Below are positions 17,504 to 26,626 of a stretch of DNA of 64,000 nt, in pieces (position 1 is the first letter of the stretch; every line of letters starts with the position of its first letter). The notes beneath the pieces are model-generated. The model did no database searches. It was not told the origin of the DNA and saw only the letters and a program-made list of their open reading frames with translations. This stretch comes from Rhizobium mayense (lineage in GTDB: Bacteria > Pseudomonadota > Alphaproteobacteria > Rhizobiales > Rhizobiaceae): contig NZ_JARFYM010000005.1 in assembly GCF_030272705.1 (NCBI RefSeq), positions 1 to 64,000 on the forward strand, read 5' to 3'. Both the position numbers and the translations under genes were made by a program.

Positions 17504-18061
17504 ATGTCGTCCGCATTGCTCCTGATCGACCTTCAGAATGCCATTTTGACCGGTCTCGGCACGCCAGAGCGCCAGCCGGCGATCGCCGCCGCCCTCGAGG
17601 CGGTCGTGGCCAGACTTGCGGAATTGAAGCGAAAGGCTCGCGCCGCCGGAATTCCTTCCTTTATCGTCCAGCATGACGGCCAGGGGACGCATCGTCTGGC
17701 GAAACGCGGCGAGGGCTGGCAGTTGCGTCGCGAGATCGCGCCGGAGGCCGGCGATGTCGTGGTCCACAAGACCAGCTGCGATTCCTTCTTCGAGACCGAT
17801 CTCGAGGCGCGCCTGCGTGCACGCGATATCACGCATCTCATTATCGGCGGCTGCATGACGCAATTCTGCGTCGACACCACCGCGCGGCGCGCCGTTTCGC
17901 TCGGCTTCGATGTGACCTTGCTCTCGGATGGTCATACCACCGCCGATATGGGCAAGCTGACATTCGACGCGATCATCGCTCATCACAATATGCTGCTCGA
18001 CGGCTTCGATGCCGGCCCGCATGACATCAAGCTTGCCTCGACACTCCAAATCTCCTTCTGA
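17504..18061 (+). CDS. Isochorismatase-like cysteine hydrolase
   Basis: A 185-aa Rossmann-like hydrolase. The catalytic triad of the family is visible: Asp in LLLIDLQNAI at about 6-15, Lys in VVHKTSCDSFF near 90-100, and Cys in GGCMTQFCVDTTAR near 124-137. Members hydrolyse nicotinamide, N-carbamoylsarcosine or isochorismate; which one cannot be told. The start MSSALLLID has AAGG upstream. It is 23 bp before a LysE-type exporter and is probably co-transcribed with it. Confidence 0.9.
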   Translation: MSSALLLIDLQNAILTGLGTPERQPAIAAALEAVVARLAELKRKARAAGIPSFIVQHDGQGTHRLAKRGEGWQLRREIAPEAGDVVVHKTSCDSFFETDLEARLRARDITHLIIGGCMTQFCVDTTARRAVSLGFDVTLLSDGHTTADMGKLTFDAIIAHHNMLLDGFDAGPHDIKLASTLQISF

Positions 18062-18084
18062 CTTCATTCCCCGCCGGAGACTCC

Positions 18085-18717
18085 ATGCCGCACTTCACCA
18101 GTGTGATCACCTTTGCCCTGATCTGTCTCGGCATGGTGCTGACGCCCGGGCCGAACATGATTTATCTGGTGTCGCGATCGATCTCGCAGGGGCCGGCGGC
18201 CGGGCTGATTTCGCTCGGCGGCGTGGTGCTGGGCTTCGTCTTCTACATGTTTTCGGCCGCGCTCGGCATCACGGCCTTCCTGTTCGCCGTGCCCTTTGCC
18301 TATGATGCACTGCGACTTGCCGGTGCAGTCTATCTCGCCTGGCTTGCCTGGAATGCTTTAAGGCCAGGCGGCCGTTCGGCCTTCCAGGTTCGCGATCTCC
18401 CGAAGGACAGGCCGCGCAAGCTCTTCGTCATGGGCCTGGTGACCAGCCTGCTGAATCCGAAGGTCGCGGTGCTATATCTCTCGTTGCTGCCGCAGTTCAT
18501 CGATCCCACGGCCGGCGGCGTCTTTGCCCAGTCCGTCATCTTCGGCTTTACTCACATCGCCGTCAGCCTGACCTTCAACGCGATCTTTGCATTGACGGCT
18601 GGCTCCGTCGCGCTGTTCTTCTCAAGCCGCCCGTCCTTCATGCTGGTGCAGCGTTGGCTGATGGGTACGGTACTGGCGGGGCTTGCGATGCGCATGGCCT
18701 TTGAGGCGCAGCGCTAA
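18085..18717 (+). CDS. LysE/RhtB-family amino-acid exporter
   Basis: A 210-aa inner-membrane transporter with the signature LTPGPNMIYLVSRSISQGPAAG at about 19-40 split by the usual hydrophobic helices, and LLNPKVAVLYLSLLPQF near 125-141. It is only about 30% alike by eye to the LysE protein at 16759. It probably shares a promoter with the hydrolase upstream. Its stop lies one base from the stop of the convergent NIPSNAP gene. Confidence 0.9.
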   Translation: MPHFTSVITFALICLGMVLTPGPNMIYLVSRSISQGPAAGLISLGGVVLGFVFYMFSAALGITAFLFAVPFAYDALRLAGAVYLAWLAWNALRPGGRSAFQVRDLPKDRPRKLFVMGLVTSLLNPKVAVLYLSLLPQFIDPTAGGVFAQSVIFGFTHIAVSLTFNAIFALTAGSVALFFSSRPSFMLVQRWLMGTVLAGLAMRMAFEAQR

Positions 18718-18718
18718 A

Positions 18719-19021
18719 TTAGAAAACAGGCCGCATGAAGCTGCGCTCATAGCTGACAATGCAACGCGTCTCCTCCGCATAGGCAAAGGCGGCGCGGCAT
18801 TCGGCATCCTCGGCCATCGCCTGCCGATAGCCCTCGTAAGCGGCGAGGCTCGGGAAGCTGAAGAGCGCCAGCGCAATGTTGTTGGCGCCTTCATGCGGCA
18901 GGAAATAGCCGTGATGCGTGCCGCCGAGCCGGTTGACGAGCGGAATCCAGAGCTTTGCGTAATGTTCGAATTCCGCGAGTTTGTAGGGATCGATCGTATA
19001 ACGAAGATAGCAGGTGATCAT
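18719..19021 (-). CDS. NIPSNAP-family protein
   Basis: A 100-aa ferredoxin-like dimeric barrel protein beginning MITCYLRYTIDPYKLAEFEH, typical of the NIPSNAP family. Its start overlaps the stop of the EamA exporter gene upstream (ATGA), so the two are one leftward operon. Function is unknown; in bacteria these small barrels sit beside metabolic genes. Confidence 0.88.
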   Translation of the reverse strand: MITCYLRYTIDPYKLAEFEHYAKLWIPLVNRLGGTHHGYFLPHEGANNIALALFSFPSLAAYEGYRQAMAEDAECRAAFAYAEETRCIVSYERSFMRPVF

Positions 19022-19932
19022 TCGGCGGCTTCCTTTGAAAGATTACCGCTTTTATGGCGCGGCAAAGTGATCGTCCAGCCGAGGTTCATGCCTGCCGCCG
19101 CGGCCAAAATGATCACCGCGCCGATGATCTGCGCGATGCCGAGCACATGGCCGAAGGCGAAGCGATCGACGACGATGGCGGCGATCGGATAAATGAACGA
19201 CAGCGTCCCGATCAGATGGGTCGGCAGCTTCTGGATCGCGCCATAGAGCAGCACATACATCAAGCCGGTGTGGACAATACCCATCGTCGCCAGAATAGAC
19301 CATCCGCCCGCATCCCGCGGCGAGGTCGAGAAATCGGTAAGGGGCGCAAGCATCAGAATGCCGGTCGAGACCTGGATCAACGCAATCAAATGCGGCGGCG
19401 TGCCCTTCAGCCATTTGGCGGCGAGGGCGGCAATGGCATAAAAGAAGGCGGCGCCGAGCGAGAGCAGGATGCCCACAGCATAGCTGCCGCCGCTGCCAGC
19501 CTCCGCCGGCTTGCCCTCGACGATGACGGCCATGCCGGCAAAGGCGAAGCCCAGCCAGAAAAGCTTGCTGAGCGTGATCTTTTCGCCGAGAAATAGCGCG
19601 CCGAGCCCAAGCAGCATGAAGGGTTGCGTATTGTAGACTGTCGTCGCGATCGAGATGGAGGCATGCGAATAGGCGGCGAAAAGCAGCAGCCAATTGAGGA
19701 CGATGGCAACGCCGCCAGCGACGGCGATCACAAAGGTCCTGAGGTTGAGAATACCCGGGCGCAACAGGCCCATGGCCCCGCAGATGATAAGGAGCGTAAG
19801 CGCACCAAACACGCAACGCCAGAAGACGACGCCGATGACCGGCTGTCCCGACATCAGGACGAACCAGCCGATCGTCCCCGAAATCAGCATTGCCGCTGTC
19901 ATTTCCGCTGTGCCGCGCTTGATCTCGTTCAT
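19018..19932 (-). CDS. EamA/DMT-family transporter
   Basis: A 304-aa inner-membrane protein with ten predicted hydrophobic helices arranged as two EamA repeats (about 10-135 and 150-285). Each repeat shows the usual final segment, for example LSKLFWLGFAFAGMAVIVEG. It probably exports an amino acid or metabolite. An Lrp-type regulator is transcribed divergently 110 bp away, a common pairing that suggests amino-acid-responsive control. Confidence 0.9.
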   Translation of the reverse strand: MNEIKRGTAEMTAAMLISGTIGWFVLMSGQPVIGVVFWRCVFGALTLLIICGAMGLLRPGILNLRTFVIAVAGGVAIVLNWLLLFAAYSHASISIATTVYNTQPFMLLGLGALFLGEKITLSKLFWLGFAFAGMAVIVEGKPAEAGSGGSYAVGILLSLGAAFFYAIAALAAKWLKGTPPHLIALIQVSTGILMLAPLTDFSTSPRDAGGWSILATMGIVHTGLMYVLLYGAIQKLPTHLIGTLSFIYPIAAIVVDRFAFGHVLGIAQIIGAVIILAAAAGMNLGWTITLPRHKSGNLSKEAAE

Positions 19933-20042
19933 TGCCAGTGCCCCCCTTTTTCGAGAGCCTGATAATATTGCGGCGAGCGGGCAGATGATATAGTCTGGGT
20001 AAGGAATTATGGTCGTGTTGCCTAATTAAACGAGGCGAAAGT

Positions 20043-20507
20043 ATGAGTGCACCTAATGCAACTATGGAACTCGACACGATCGACCAGCGCATGCTGGAGG
20101 CCTTGGCGCGCAATGCGCGGATTTCGCTGAAGGAATTGGCCGAAGTGGCCGGCCTGTCCTCGCCGAGCGCGGCCGAGCGGCTGCGCCGGCTTGAGGAGCG
20201 TGGTGTCATCGCGGCCTTCACCGTGGATATCGCGCCGGAGGCGATCGGTTATTCCCTGCAGGCTATCGTCCGCGTCCGGCCGCTGCCCGGCCAATTGCAC
20301 GTGGTCGAGCGCATCATCCAGGAGACACCGGAATTCATCGAATGCGACAAGGTCACCGGAGACGACTGTTTCATCGGCCGCCTTGTGGTCCGCTCGATGG
20401 GCGAACTCGACGGCATCCTGGATAAGATCGCCGAGCGCGCCGAAACGAATACATCGATGATCAAGGCGACCCCGGTCAAGAGGCGACTGCCGCCCCTTTC
20501 TCGTTAA
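20043..20507 (+). CDS. Lrp/AsnC-family transcriptional regulator
   Basis: A 154-aa regulator. An N-terminal helix-turn-helix (DTIDQRMLEALARNARISLK then LSSPSAAERLRRLEERGVI, about 11-57) is followed by the RAM ligand-binding domain with CDKVTGDDCFIGRLVVRSM near 102-120. It is divergent from the EamA exporter and probably controls it in response to an amino acid. The ribosome site GAGG is upstream. Its stop overlaps the convergent GNAT stop. Confidence 0.93.
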   Translation: MSAPNATMELDTIDQRMLEALARNARISLKELAEVAGLSSPSAAERLRRLEERGVIAAFTVDIAPEAIGYSLQAIVRVRPLPGQLHVVERIIQETPEFIECDKVTGDDCFIGRLVVRSMGELDGILDKIAERAETNTSMIKATPVKRRLPPLSR

Positions 20508-21397
20508 AATTCCGCCATCGGTGATAACATGATCGGACCATCGATATTGTCGGCAGCGTCGCCGCGCATCATCAGCGACGTGTAGCCTTGGTAAGGCGCC
20601 GGAGTGCCGTCCCAATCGAGCCGATCCGGCGGGAAGCAAACCTCGATCCGTTCGGTGCGAAGGTCGAGAGCGGACGAGATGGTAGCTAAAGGCGGAATGG
20701 CCGGACCGGCCACATCGAGAAGCCGAAGAGTATGGCCATGGAACTTCCAGGCAACAATGGTCGCATCGGTAACCAGAGTCAGGCGGATGTCGCGATCGAA
20801 GCAAGCATTGAGATGAAACATCTCCATTTGCCCGACAACGGCGAAGCGTCGGGATACGGGAGCGCGATTTTGCAGCAGCGTCTTCATCAGGCGAAGATCG
20901 TCGCGATCCTGTAGGGACAGACCCCTTGCGGGCGGGGGCGGTTCAGCTGTTTCCGGCGGCGGCCCAGCGAAGACGTGTTGCGGGAAAGTCCGGAAGCCAT
21001 AGCGCTCGTAAAGAGCGGGTTTGTCCGTCAGCAGAATGTCGAGCTCGAAACCCTCGGCCTTGGTCCGTGCGAAGGCGCGCTGCATAAGGTCGCGATAAAG
21101 TCCTCGCCCACGCCAATCAGGCCGCACGGCGCCCGACTGATAGCCCGCTGCTTTGAAAAACCGGCCGTTGATGACCAGCGGCATGGAAAAGGCGCTGAAA
21201 TTTGCGACGCACCGGCCTGTCTCATCGAAATAGCCAAACGGCATGCTGCTAGGGTCGGGGCCGCCGAATTGATCCTGCAGGCTGATGTCGATGGAAAACG
21301 TGTCCTGAAGCAGGTCCACAAGCGCTGACCAGGCCGGAGGATCGTTAAAATAGTCCTGGCGCAGGATCAGGCCTTCGCTACCCGGCGTGCCCGTCAT
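20504..21397 (-). CDS. GNAT-family N-acetyltransferase
   Basis: A 297-aa protein with an N-terminal GNAT domain. The acetyl-CoA-binding motif is seen in SGAVRPDWRGRGLYRDLMQR at about 88-107, and ALYERYGFRTFP near 145-156. The C-terminal half has no clear motif, like the Eis/sterol-carrier-fused members. The ATG at 21397 overlaps the dut stop by one base, so it is coupled to dut; a GTG one codon earlier is possible. Confidence 0.85.
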   Translation of the reverse strand: MTGTPGSEGLILRQDYFNDPPAWSALVDLLQDTFSIDISLQDQFGGPDPSSMPFGYFDETGRCVANFSAFSMPLVINGRFFKAAGYQSGAVRPDWRGRGLYRDLMQRAFARTKAEGFELDILLTDKPALYERYGFRTFPQHVFAGPPPETAEPPPPARGLSLQDRDDLRLMKTLLQNRAPVSRRFAVVGQMEMFHLNACFDRDIRLTLVTDATIVAWKFHGHTLRLLDVAGPAIPPLATISSALDLRTERIEVCFPPDRLDWDGTPAPYQGYTSLMMRGDAADNIDGPIMLSPMAEF

Positions 21398-21867
21398 CAC
21401 ACCCCGGTCGAGCCGAAGCCGCCGGCGCCGCGCGTCGTTTCGCTGACGATAGCGATTTCCATGACACGCGCCTGCGTTACCGGCGCAATCACCATCTGCG
21501 CGATACGCATGCCGCGCGTGATGTCGAACGGCTCTTCACCAAGATTGACCAGCAGCACCTTCACTTCGCCGCGGTAGTCGCTGTCGATCGTGCCAGGGGT
21601 GTTGAGGCAGGTTATGCCGTGCTTGAAGGCGAGGCCGGAGCGGGGGCGGATCTGGGCTTCGAAACCCTCCGGGATCTCGATGATGAAACCGGTCGGTACC
21701 AGCGCTCGCTTGCCGGGCGCGATCGTCAGCGTCGCGCCCGCCTCGACGGCTGCACGCAGGTCCATGCCGGCCGCACCCTTGGTCTCGTAGGCGGGCAGAT
21801 CGAGGCCTTGGCCGTGCGCCAGGCGGATGAGGTTCAGCGTCGGGCGCGTATCGGGGTGAATGGTCAT
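21397..21867 (-). CDS. dut: Deoxyuridine 5'-triphosphate nucleotidohydrolase (dUTPase)
   Basis: A 156-aa trimeric dUTPase that hydrolyses dUTP to dUMP. The five motifs are present: GAAGMDLRA (about 32-40), [10 protein letters not shown] near 75-84, [14 protein letters not shown] near 88-101, [10 protein letters not shown] near 118-127, and the C-terminal glycine-rich arm [12 protein letters not shown]. Complete at both ends. In many alphaproteobacteria dut is next to coaBC; here coaBC lies 13 kb away. Confidence 0.97.
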   Translation of the reverse strand: MTIHPDTRPTLNLIRLAHGQGLDLPAYETKGAAGMDLRAAVEAGATLTIAPGKRALVPTGFIIEIPEGFEAQIRPRSGLAFKHGITCLNTPGTIDSDYRGEVKVLLVNLGEEPFDITRGMRIAQMVIAPVTQARVMEIAIVSETTRGAGGFGSTGV

Positions 21868-21959
21868 GCGGCATTAGTTTGTGCTGGAATCGCCGAGGTC
21901 AATTGCAATTGCGCCTTTGAGTCGCTAGATACAGCCGCAATTCACAGGATTTCACAAGC

Positions 21960-23543
21960 ATGGCCGAAAGTCTCGCCGAGGCGGTATCCCGCCGCCGCAC
22001 ATTCGCTATTATCGCCCACCCGGACGCGGGCAAGACGACGCTCACCGAAAAGCTGCTGCTGTTCGGCGGCGCCATTCAGCTTGCCGGCGAGGTCAAGGCG
22101 AAGAAGGATCGCATGCAGACGCGTTCCGACTGGATGAAGATCGAGCGCGAGCGCGGCATCTCGGTCGTGACCTCGGTCATGACCTTCGAATATGACGGCA
22201 ACGTCTTCAACATCCTCGATACGCCCGGTCACGAAGACTTCGCCGACGACACCTATCGCACGCTGACGGCGGTCGATGCCGCCGTCATGGTTATCGACGC
22301 CGCCAAGGGTATCGAGCCGCGGACGCTGAAGCTGTTCGAAGTCTGCCGCATGCGCGACATCCCGATCATCACCTTCATCAACAAGATGGATCGCGAAAGC
22401 CGCGACCCCTTCGAGATTCTCGATGAGGTGGAAGAGAAGCTGGCGCTGGATACGGCTCCGGTCACCTGGCCGGTCGGCCGCTCCAAGACCTTCTGCGGCT
22501 CCTATCACCTCGCCGACAATACGGTGCGCGGCTCCGATACCGAAGTCGAGGCGACGCGCGTCAACGGCCCGCAGGCCGTCGCCGACCGTCTGCCGGAAAA
22601 CGAGCGGCAAGCCTTCGTCGACGAGACGGAGCTCGCCATCGAGGCTTGCCGTCCCTTCGACCGGGAATCGTTCCTGGAAGGCCATATGACGCCGGTATTC
22701 TTCGGCTCGGCCCTTCGTAATTTCGGTGTCCGCGATCTCATCGACGCGCTCGGCGATTTCGCGCCGCCGCCGCGCGATCAGGTCGCCGATATCAGGACGG
22801 TGCAGGCGACCGACGACAAGATGACGGCCTTCGTCTTCAAGATCCAGGCCAACATGGACCCGAACCACCGCGACCGCATCGCCTTTGCGCGCATCTGCTC
22901 CGGCAAGCTGGAACGCGGCATGAAAGCCCGGCTGTCACGCACCGGCAAGCAGCTTGGCTTGACCGCGCCGCAATTCTTTTTCGCCTCGCAGCGCCAGCTT
23001 GCCGATACCGCCTACGCCGGCGACGTCGTCGGCATTCCGAACCATGGAACGCTGCGCATCGGCGATACGCTGACGGAAGGCGAATCTCTGGTTTTCCAGG
23101 GCGTGCCGAACTTCTCGCCGGAAATCCTGCGCCGCGTTCGTCTCGAAGACGCGATGAAAGCAAAGAAGCTGAAGGAGGCGCTGCAGCAGATGGCGGAGGA
23201 GGGCGTCGTGCAGCTGTTCTCGCCGGAAGACGGCTCACCGGCCATCGTCGGAGTCGTCGGCGCGCTTCAGCTCGACGTGCTGAAGGAGCGGCTGATGGCC
23301 GAATATGGTCTGCCGGTTTCCTTCGAAATGTCGCGCTTCTCCGTCTGCCGCTGGATCTCCGCCGATCAGGTTATTGACCTTGACAAGTTCGTTACCGCGC
23401 GCCGCGGCGATATCGCCCGCGACCTCGACGGCGATCCGGTCTTCCTCGCCCAGGATGGTTTTTCGCTGCGCTACGAGGCCGAACGTTACCCGGCTATCAA
23501 AATGGTTGCCATCAAGGAATATCACGCCGTCAAGGCGGCGTGA
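21960..23543 (+). CDS. prfC: Peptide chain release factor 3
   Basis: A 527-aa translational GTPase that recycles RF1/RF2 after termination. G1 AHPDAGKT lies at about 19-26, the switch I/II elements include RGISVVTSVM and G3 DTPGHEDF near 85-92, and G4 NKMD near 141-144. The C-terminal RF3-specific domain and full length are present. RF3 is not universal in alphaproteobacteria. Divergent from dut. A perfect 12-bp hairpin overlaps its stop codon. Confidence 0.96.
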   Translation: MAESLAEAVSRRRTFAIIAHPDAGKTTLTEKLLLFGGAIQLAGEVKAKKDRMQTRSDWMKIERERGISVVTSVMTFEYDGNVFNILDTPGHEDFADDTYRTLTAVDAAVMVIDAAKGIEPRTLKLFEVCRMRDIPIITFINKMDRESRDPFEILDEVEEKLALDTAPVTWPVGRSKTFCGSYHLADNTVRGSDTEVEATRVNGPQAVADRLPENERQAFVDETELAIEACRPFDRESFLEGHMTPVFFGSALRNFGVRDLIDALGDFAPPPRDQVADIRTVQATDDKMTAFVFKIQANMDPNHRDRIAFARICSGKLERGMKARLSRTGKQLGLTAPQFFFASQRQLADTAYAGDVVGIPNHGTLRIGDTLTEGESLVFQGVPNFSPEILRRVRLEDAMKAKKLKEALQQMAEEGVVQLFSPEDGSPAIVGVVGALQLDVLKERLMAEYGLPVSFEMSRFSVCRWISADQVIDLDKFVTARRGDIARDLDGDPVFLAQDGFSLRYEAERYPAIKMVAIKEYHAVKAA

Positions 23544-23547
23544 TATT
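23518..23547 (+). terminator. Hairpin overlapping the prfC stop codon
   Basis: Perfect 12-bp arms AATATCACGCCG / CGGCGTGATATT around a TCAAGG loop. The stop TGA (23541-23543) lies inside the 3' arm. No T run follows at once, so it may be an mRNA 3' stabiliser or a weak terminator. Confidence 0.55.
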
Positions 23548-23646
23548 CCGGCACGAACCTGACCGCGAAAATAGCTCTTTAGGGCGCATTCAGACTTTTT
23601 TGTTAGTCAAAGATAACGTAAGTCTGTTGCATAACCCGGAGAGTCG

Positions 23647-24894
23647 ATGATGGACGTCGTGACGCTGGAGGACGTCAATCGTCAAATCGGCAATGGATTT
23701 CGCCGGTTGCGCTTTACGCCCGCCATAGAGGCGGCCTTCCTTCGCGACTATGCCGCAAACCGGGTCAAGCTCGCCGCCATTTGGGCCCTGATCGGCACGC
23801 TGATCTACGATATGGTGTATTTCGGCGACGCCACCATGATGTCGGATGTGTTCTCCGAACTTGTTGCCGTGCGGTTTGGAATCTTCACGCCATTTGCCCT
23901 GTTCAGTGTGCTGGCGTTGAGGCGCTGGCCGACTGCGCGAAATTACGATCTGCTGGCCATTGCCGTTGCGGTGCTCGGTGTTCTCCTACCGATGTCGGTC
24001 GCGGTCTATAGTCTTAGCCCTTACCTGTTCGTCTACCAGAACGGCAATGTCGCAGCGTTTTTGTTCTTCGTAATTGCGCTACGACCGCGTTTTCCGACCA
24101 TTGTGGCCGGCCTTGTGCTGATGTGCGCCGTGCAATTCACCACGACGAAGTTGAATGGCTCGTTTGACGACGTCGTCTACACCGGGATCATCACCTTCTA
24201 CGTTACCCTCGCCATCTTTCTGGCGATGAGCGCCTATTTCATGGAGCGCACGGACCGGCTGAATTTCCTGCACCAACTGCGTGGCGGATTGCTGCATGCG
24301 CAGCTGGAACGCAAATCAGAGCGCGACGAGCTCACCGGTCTTCTCAATCGCCATTCGTTGGCGCGGATCCGCGATTCCATCTGGCGCGAGAAAAGTACGA
24401 CCGCTGCGGTCACGGTGATCATGCTCGATATCGATCGATTCAAGCTCTTCAACGATGTTCACGGCCATATCGAAGGCGACGACTGCATCCGCGCCGTCTC
24501 CCAATGCATTTTGCGCGAAGTTGTCGGCGTGGGCGAAACGTTCCGCTTCGGTGGCGAGGAAATCCTCGTGTTGATGGCCAATATCGATCGCGACGAGGCC
24601 CATGCGATAGCGGAAAGGACGAGAGCGGCGATAGAATCCCTCGGTATCCAGCACCGCGGGCTCGGCGGTGGACATGTTGTCACAGCCAGCCTCGGCTTGG
24701 CCTACGGCAAGCTGTCGGAATGGTCGCTGGAAGATCTGCTTAGAGGTGCGGACGCAGCACTCTACGAGGCGAAGCGGAACGGCCGGAACACCGTTTCGAT
24801 GTTCGATGGCAGCGGTAGCGCGCCGTTCCAGGAAGACCAGAGGGACGGCGGAGCCAGCGTCTCCGTGTTTGCGGCCAGGCACAGGACTCAGTGA
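23647..24894 (+). CDS. Membrane-anchored diguanylate cyclase (GGDEF)
   Basis: A 415-aa protein. About six hydrophobic helices (residues 40-198) form an N-terminal membrane sensor, followed by a GGDEF domain from about 225. The active-site loop is GGEEI at 302-306 and the metal Asp lies in IMLDIDRFKLFND near 258-270, so it should synthesise cyclic di-GMP. The RxxD inhibitory I-site normally just upstream is absent (VGVGETFR). The ribosome site GGAGAG precedes tandem ATGs. Monocistronic. The signal it senses is unknown. Confidence 0.92.
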   Translation: MMDVVTLEDVNRQIGNGFRRLRFTPAIEAAFLRDYAANRVKLAAIWALIGTLIYDMVYFGDATMMSDVFSELVAVRFGIFTPFALFSVLALRRWPTARNYDLLAIAVAVLGVLLPMSVAVYSLSPYLFVYQNGNVAAFLFFVIALRPRFPTIVAGLVLMCAVQFTTTKLNGSFDDVVYTGIITFYVTLAIFLAMSAYFMERTDRLNFLHQLRGGLLHAQLERKSERDELTGLLNRHSLARIRDSIWREKSTTAAVTVIMLDIDRFKLFNDVHGHIEGDDCIRAVSQCILREVVGVGETFRFGGEEILVLMANIDRDEAHAIAERTRAAIESLGIQHRGLGGGHVVTASLGLAYGKLSEWSLEDLLRGADAALYEAKRNGRNTVSMFDGSGSAPFQEDQRDGGASVSVFAARHRTQ

Positions 24895-24984
24895 CGAAAG
24901 CCGGAAATCGCGCATCCGTGATATTCCATAGAATATAGCGCTATGTCATAGTCCGGCATCCTTCATTACGGCTGGCGGTTTGTC
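24895..24984. promoter_or_regulatory. Palindrome cluster upstream of the binding-protein gene
   Basis: Three overlapping dyads lie at 24921-24951: ATATTC-CATA-GAATAT, TAGCGCTA and CTATG-T-CATAG. They sit about 35-65 bp before the ATG of the iron/cobalamin-type binding protein and could be an operator and -10 region. They do not match the Irr or RirA consensus as I know them. Confidence 0.35.
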
Positions 24985-26010
24985 ATGGCGAAATTTTTGG
25001 CGGCCTTAGCGTTCATTTTCCTGGGCGTCCTGCCGGCGACCGTCGAGGCACGGCTGATCACGGACGCGGCCGGGCGCAAGGTCGAGATCCCAGATACGAT
25101 CAACCGCATTCTCGTCGCAGGCCCACCCGCCGCTGCTCTCGTTTATGTATTGGCGCCGGATAAGCTTGCCGGCTGGGTAAGCGCGCCGAGCGATGCGGCT
25201 AAAGCCTATCTTGCGCCTTCGGTCCGCAACCTGCCGACCATAGGCCGGCTGACCGTCAAGGGCGGAACCATCAGTATGCAAGCGGTGACGGCTGCGAATC
25301 CAGATATCATTCTCGATGTCGGCACGGTCGATCCCACCTATAGCGCGCTGGCCGACAAGGTGCAGGGCGAGACCCACATACCCTATGTGCTATTCGACGG
25401 TAGTTTTGCGCGCACCGGCGATACACTGCGCGAAGTCGGCGATATCCTCGGGGTAACGGGTCGGGCCAAGACGCTGGCCGATTATGCCGACGCCGCGATC
25501 AAGGACCTCAACGACAAACTGGCGACCTTGACCGATGCTCAGCGGCCGCGGGTCTATTATGGCCGCGGCGCAAACGGTTTGGAGACAGGGCTGGCGGGTT
25601 CGATCAATCTTGAAATCCTCAATGCAGCCGGCGCCGTCAATGTAGCGGCCGCCGCCGGCAAGGGCGGGCTGACGCAGGTGACGCCACAGCAGATCGTGGA
25701 CTGGAATCCGGATATGATTCTCGCCGAGGACGGCAAATTCGCCGCCGCCGTCAAAAGCGATCCGCAATGGGCCGGTGTCAAGGCAGTCAAGGACGGCAAG
25801 CTGTTCGTGCCGCCGTCGCTGCCCTTCGGCTGGTTCGATTCACCACCTGGCGTCAACAGGCTGATCGGCATCCGTTGGCTGGAGACATTGCTCTATCCGC
25901 AGCTCTTCAAGAATGATCTCTCCGCCGATGTCAGAGGATTTTATAAGCTGTTCTATCAGGTGGATTTGACGGATGATCAGGTGGCGGCGCTTCTGAAAAG
26001 CGCTGAATGA
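24985..26010 (+). CDS. ABC-transporter substrate-binding protein, FecB/BtuF-like
   Basis: A 341-aa periplasmic protein with a cleavable signal peptide (MAKFLAALAFIFLGVLPATV, then EA). The fold is the helix-linked type of iron-siderophore, heme and cobalamin binding proteins: DAAGRKVEIPDTINRILV at about 27-44, NPDIILDVG near 109-117 and ITQxTPQQ-type segment GLTQVTPQQIVDWNPDMIL near 230-248. No permease or ATPase gene is adjacent, so its partners must lie elsewhere. It is 33 bp before trmO and may share its transcript. Confidence 0.88.
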   Translation: MAKFLAALAFIFLGVLPATVEARLITDAAGRKVEIPDTINRILVAGPPAAALVYVLAPDKLAGWVSAPSDAAKAYLAPSVRNLPTIGRLTVKGGTISMQAVTAANPDIILDVGTVDPTYSALADKVQGETHIPYVLFDGSFARTGDTLREVGDILGVTGRAKTLADYADAAIKDLNDKLATLTDAQRPRVYYGRGANGLETGLAGSINLEILNAAGAVNVAAAAGKGGLTQVTPQQIVDWNPDMILAEDGKFAAAVKSDPQWAGVKAVKDGKLFVPPSLPFGWFDSPPGVNRLIGIRWLETLLYPQLFKNDLSADVRGFYKLFYQVDLTDDQVAALLKSAE

Positions 26011-26043
26011 TCGCCTGGCGCATTTGCTCGAAAGGGAAAAATC

Positions 26044-26568
26044 ATGGTCCGCGAAAACGAGATTCGAGAAAATGAAGTGGCGATCGAACCGCCGGCTCCC
26101 GCTGATGCCGGTCTTGTCTTCGTCGGCCGCATCTCGACGCCATGGACCTCGCGGATGGAGACGCCGCGCCAGGGACGGCACGACGGGCCGCTTTGCCGCA
26201 TCGAGATTTTCGAACCCTGGGTGCCAGCGCTCAAGGGCGTAGAGACCTTTGAGCGGCTGGAGATCCTCTATTGGCTGGACCGCTCGCGCCGTGATCTCGT
26301 TTTGCAAAGCCCGGCCAGTAACGGCAAGGTGCACGGCACATTTTCGTTGCGCTCGCCGGTGCGCCCAAACCCGATCGGCACGTCCATCGTCAAGCTGGAG
26401 GCGGTCGAAGGCGCCGTCCTGCTCGTACGCGGGCTCGATTGCCTCGACGGCACGCCGCTGCTCGACCTCAAGCCCGATCGCAGCCTTTTCAAACCGATCG
26501 CGCCGCCGCAGCCCGGCGATTTCCAGACCGGCGACGGCGAGACGGCGCATTATTGTCAGAAGGCGTGA
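26044..26568 (+). CDS. trmO: TsaA/TrmO-family tRNA m6t6A37 methyltransferase
   Basis: A 174-aa single-sheet beta-barrel protein of the TsaA (UPF0066) family. TrmO adds the N6-methyl group to t6A37 in tRNA. Visible are GRISTPW near 28-34, the signature FSLRSPVRPNPIGTSIVKL at about 98-116 and LDCLDGTPLLDLKPD near 132-146. The ribosome site AGGG is upstream. Some TsaA proteins have other roles in metal-linked operons, and the neighbouring Mop and binding-protein genes leave that open. Confidence 0.85.
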   Translation: MVRENEIRENEVAIEPPAPADAGLVFVGRISTPWTSRMETPRQGRHDGPLCRIEIFEPWVPALKGVETFERLEILYWLDRSRRDLVLQSPASNGKVHGTFSLRSPVRPNPIGTSIVKLEAVEGAVLLVRGLDCLDGTPLLDLKPDRSLFKPIAPPQPGDFQTGDGETAHYCQKA

Positions 26569-26615
26569 AGCATGATCCCGAAAATTGCGAAGTGGTTTTC
26601 GGACGAGATCATGCT
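26569..26615. repeat. Rhizobial palindromic repeat, CCGAAAA type
   Basis: Outer arms AGCATGATC / GATCATGCT and inner CCGAAAA-like / TTTTCGG arms. It begins at the base after the trmO stop codon. The same family occurs near dnaN, ubiE and 43176. Confidence 0.8.
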
Positions 26616-26626
26616 CACTTTGGGTG

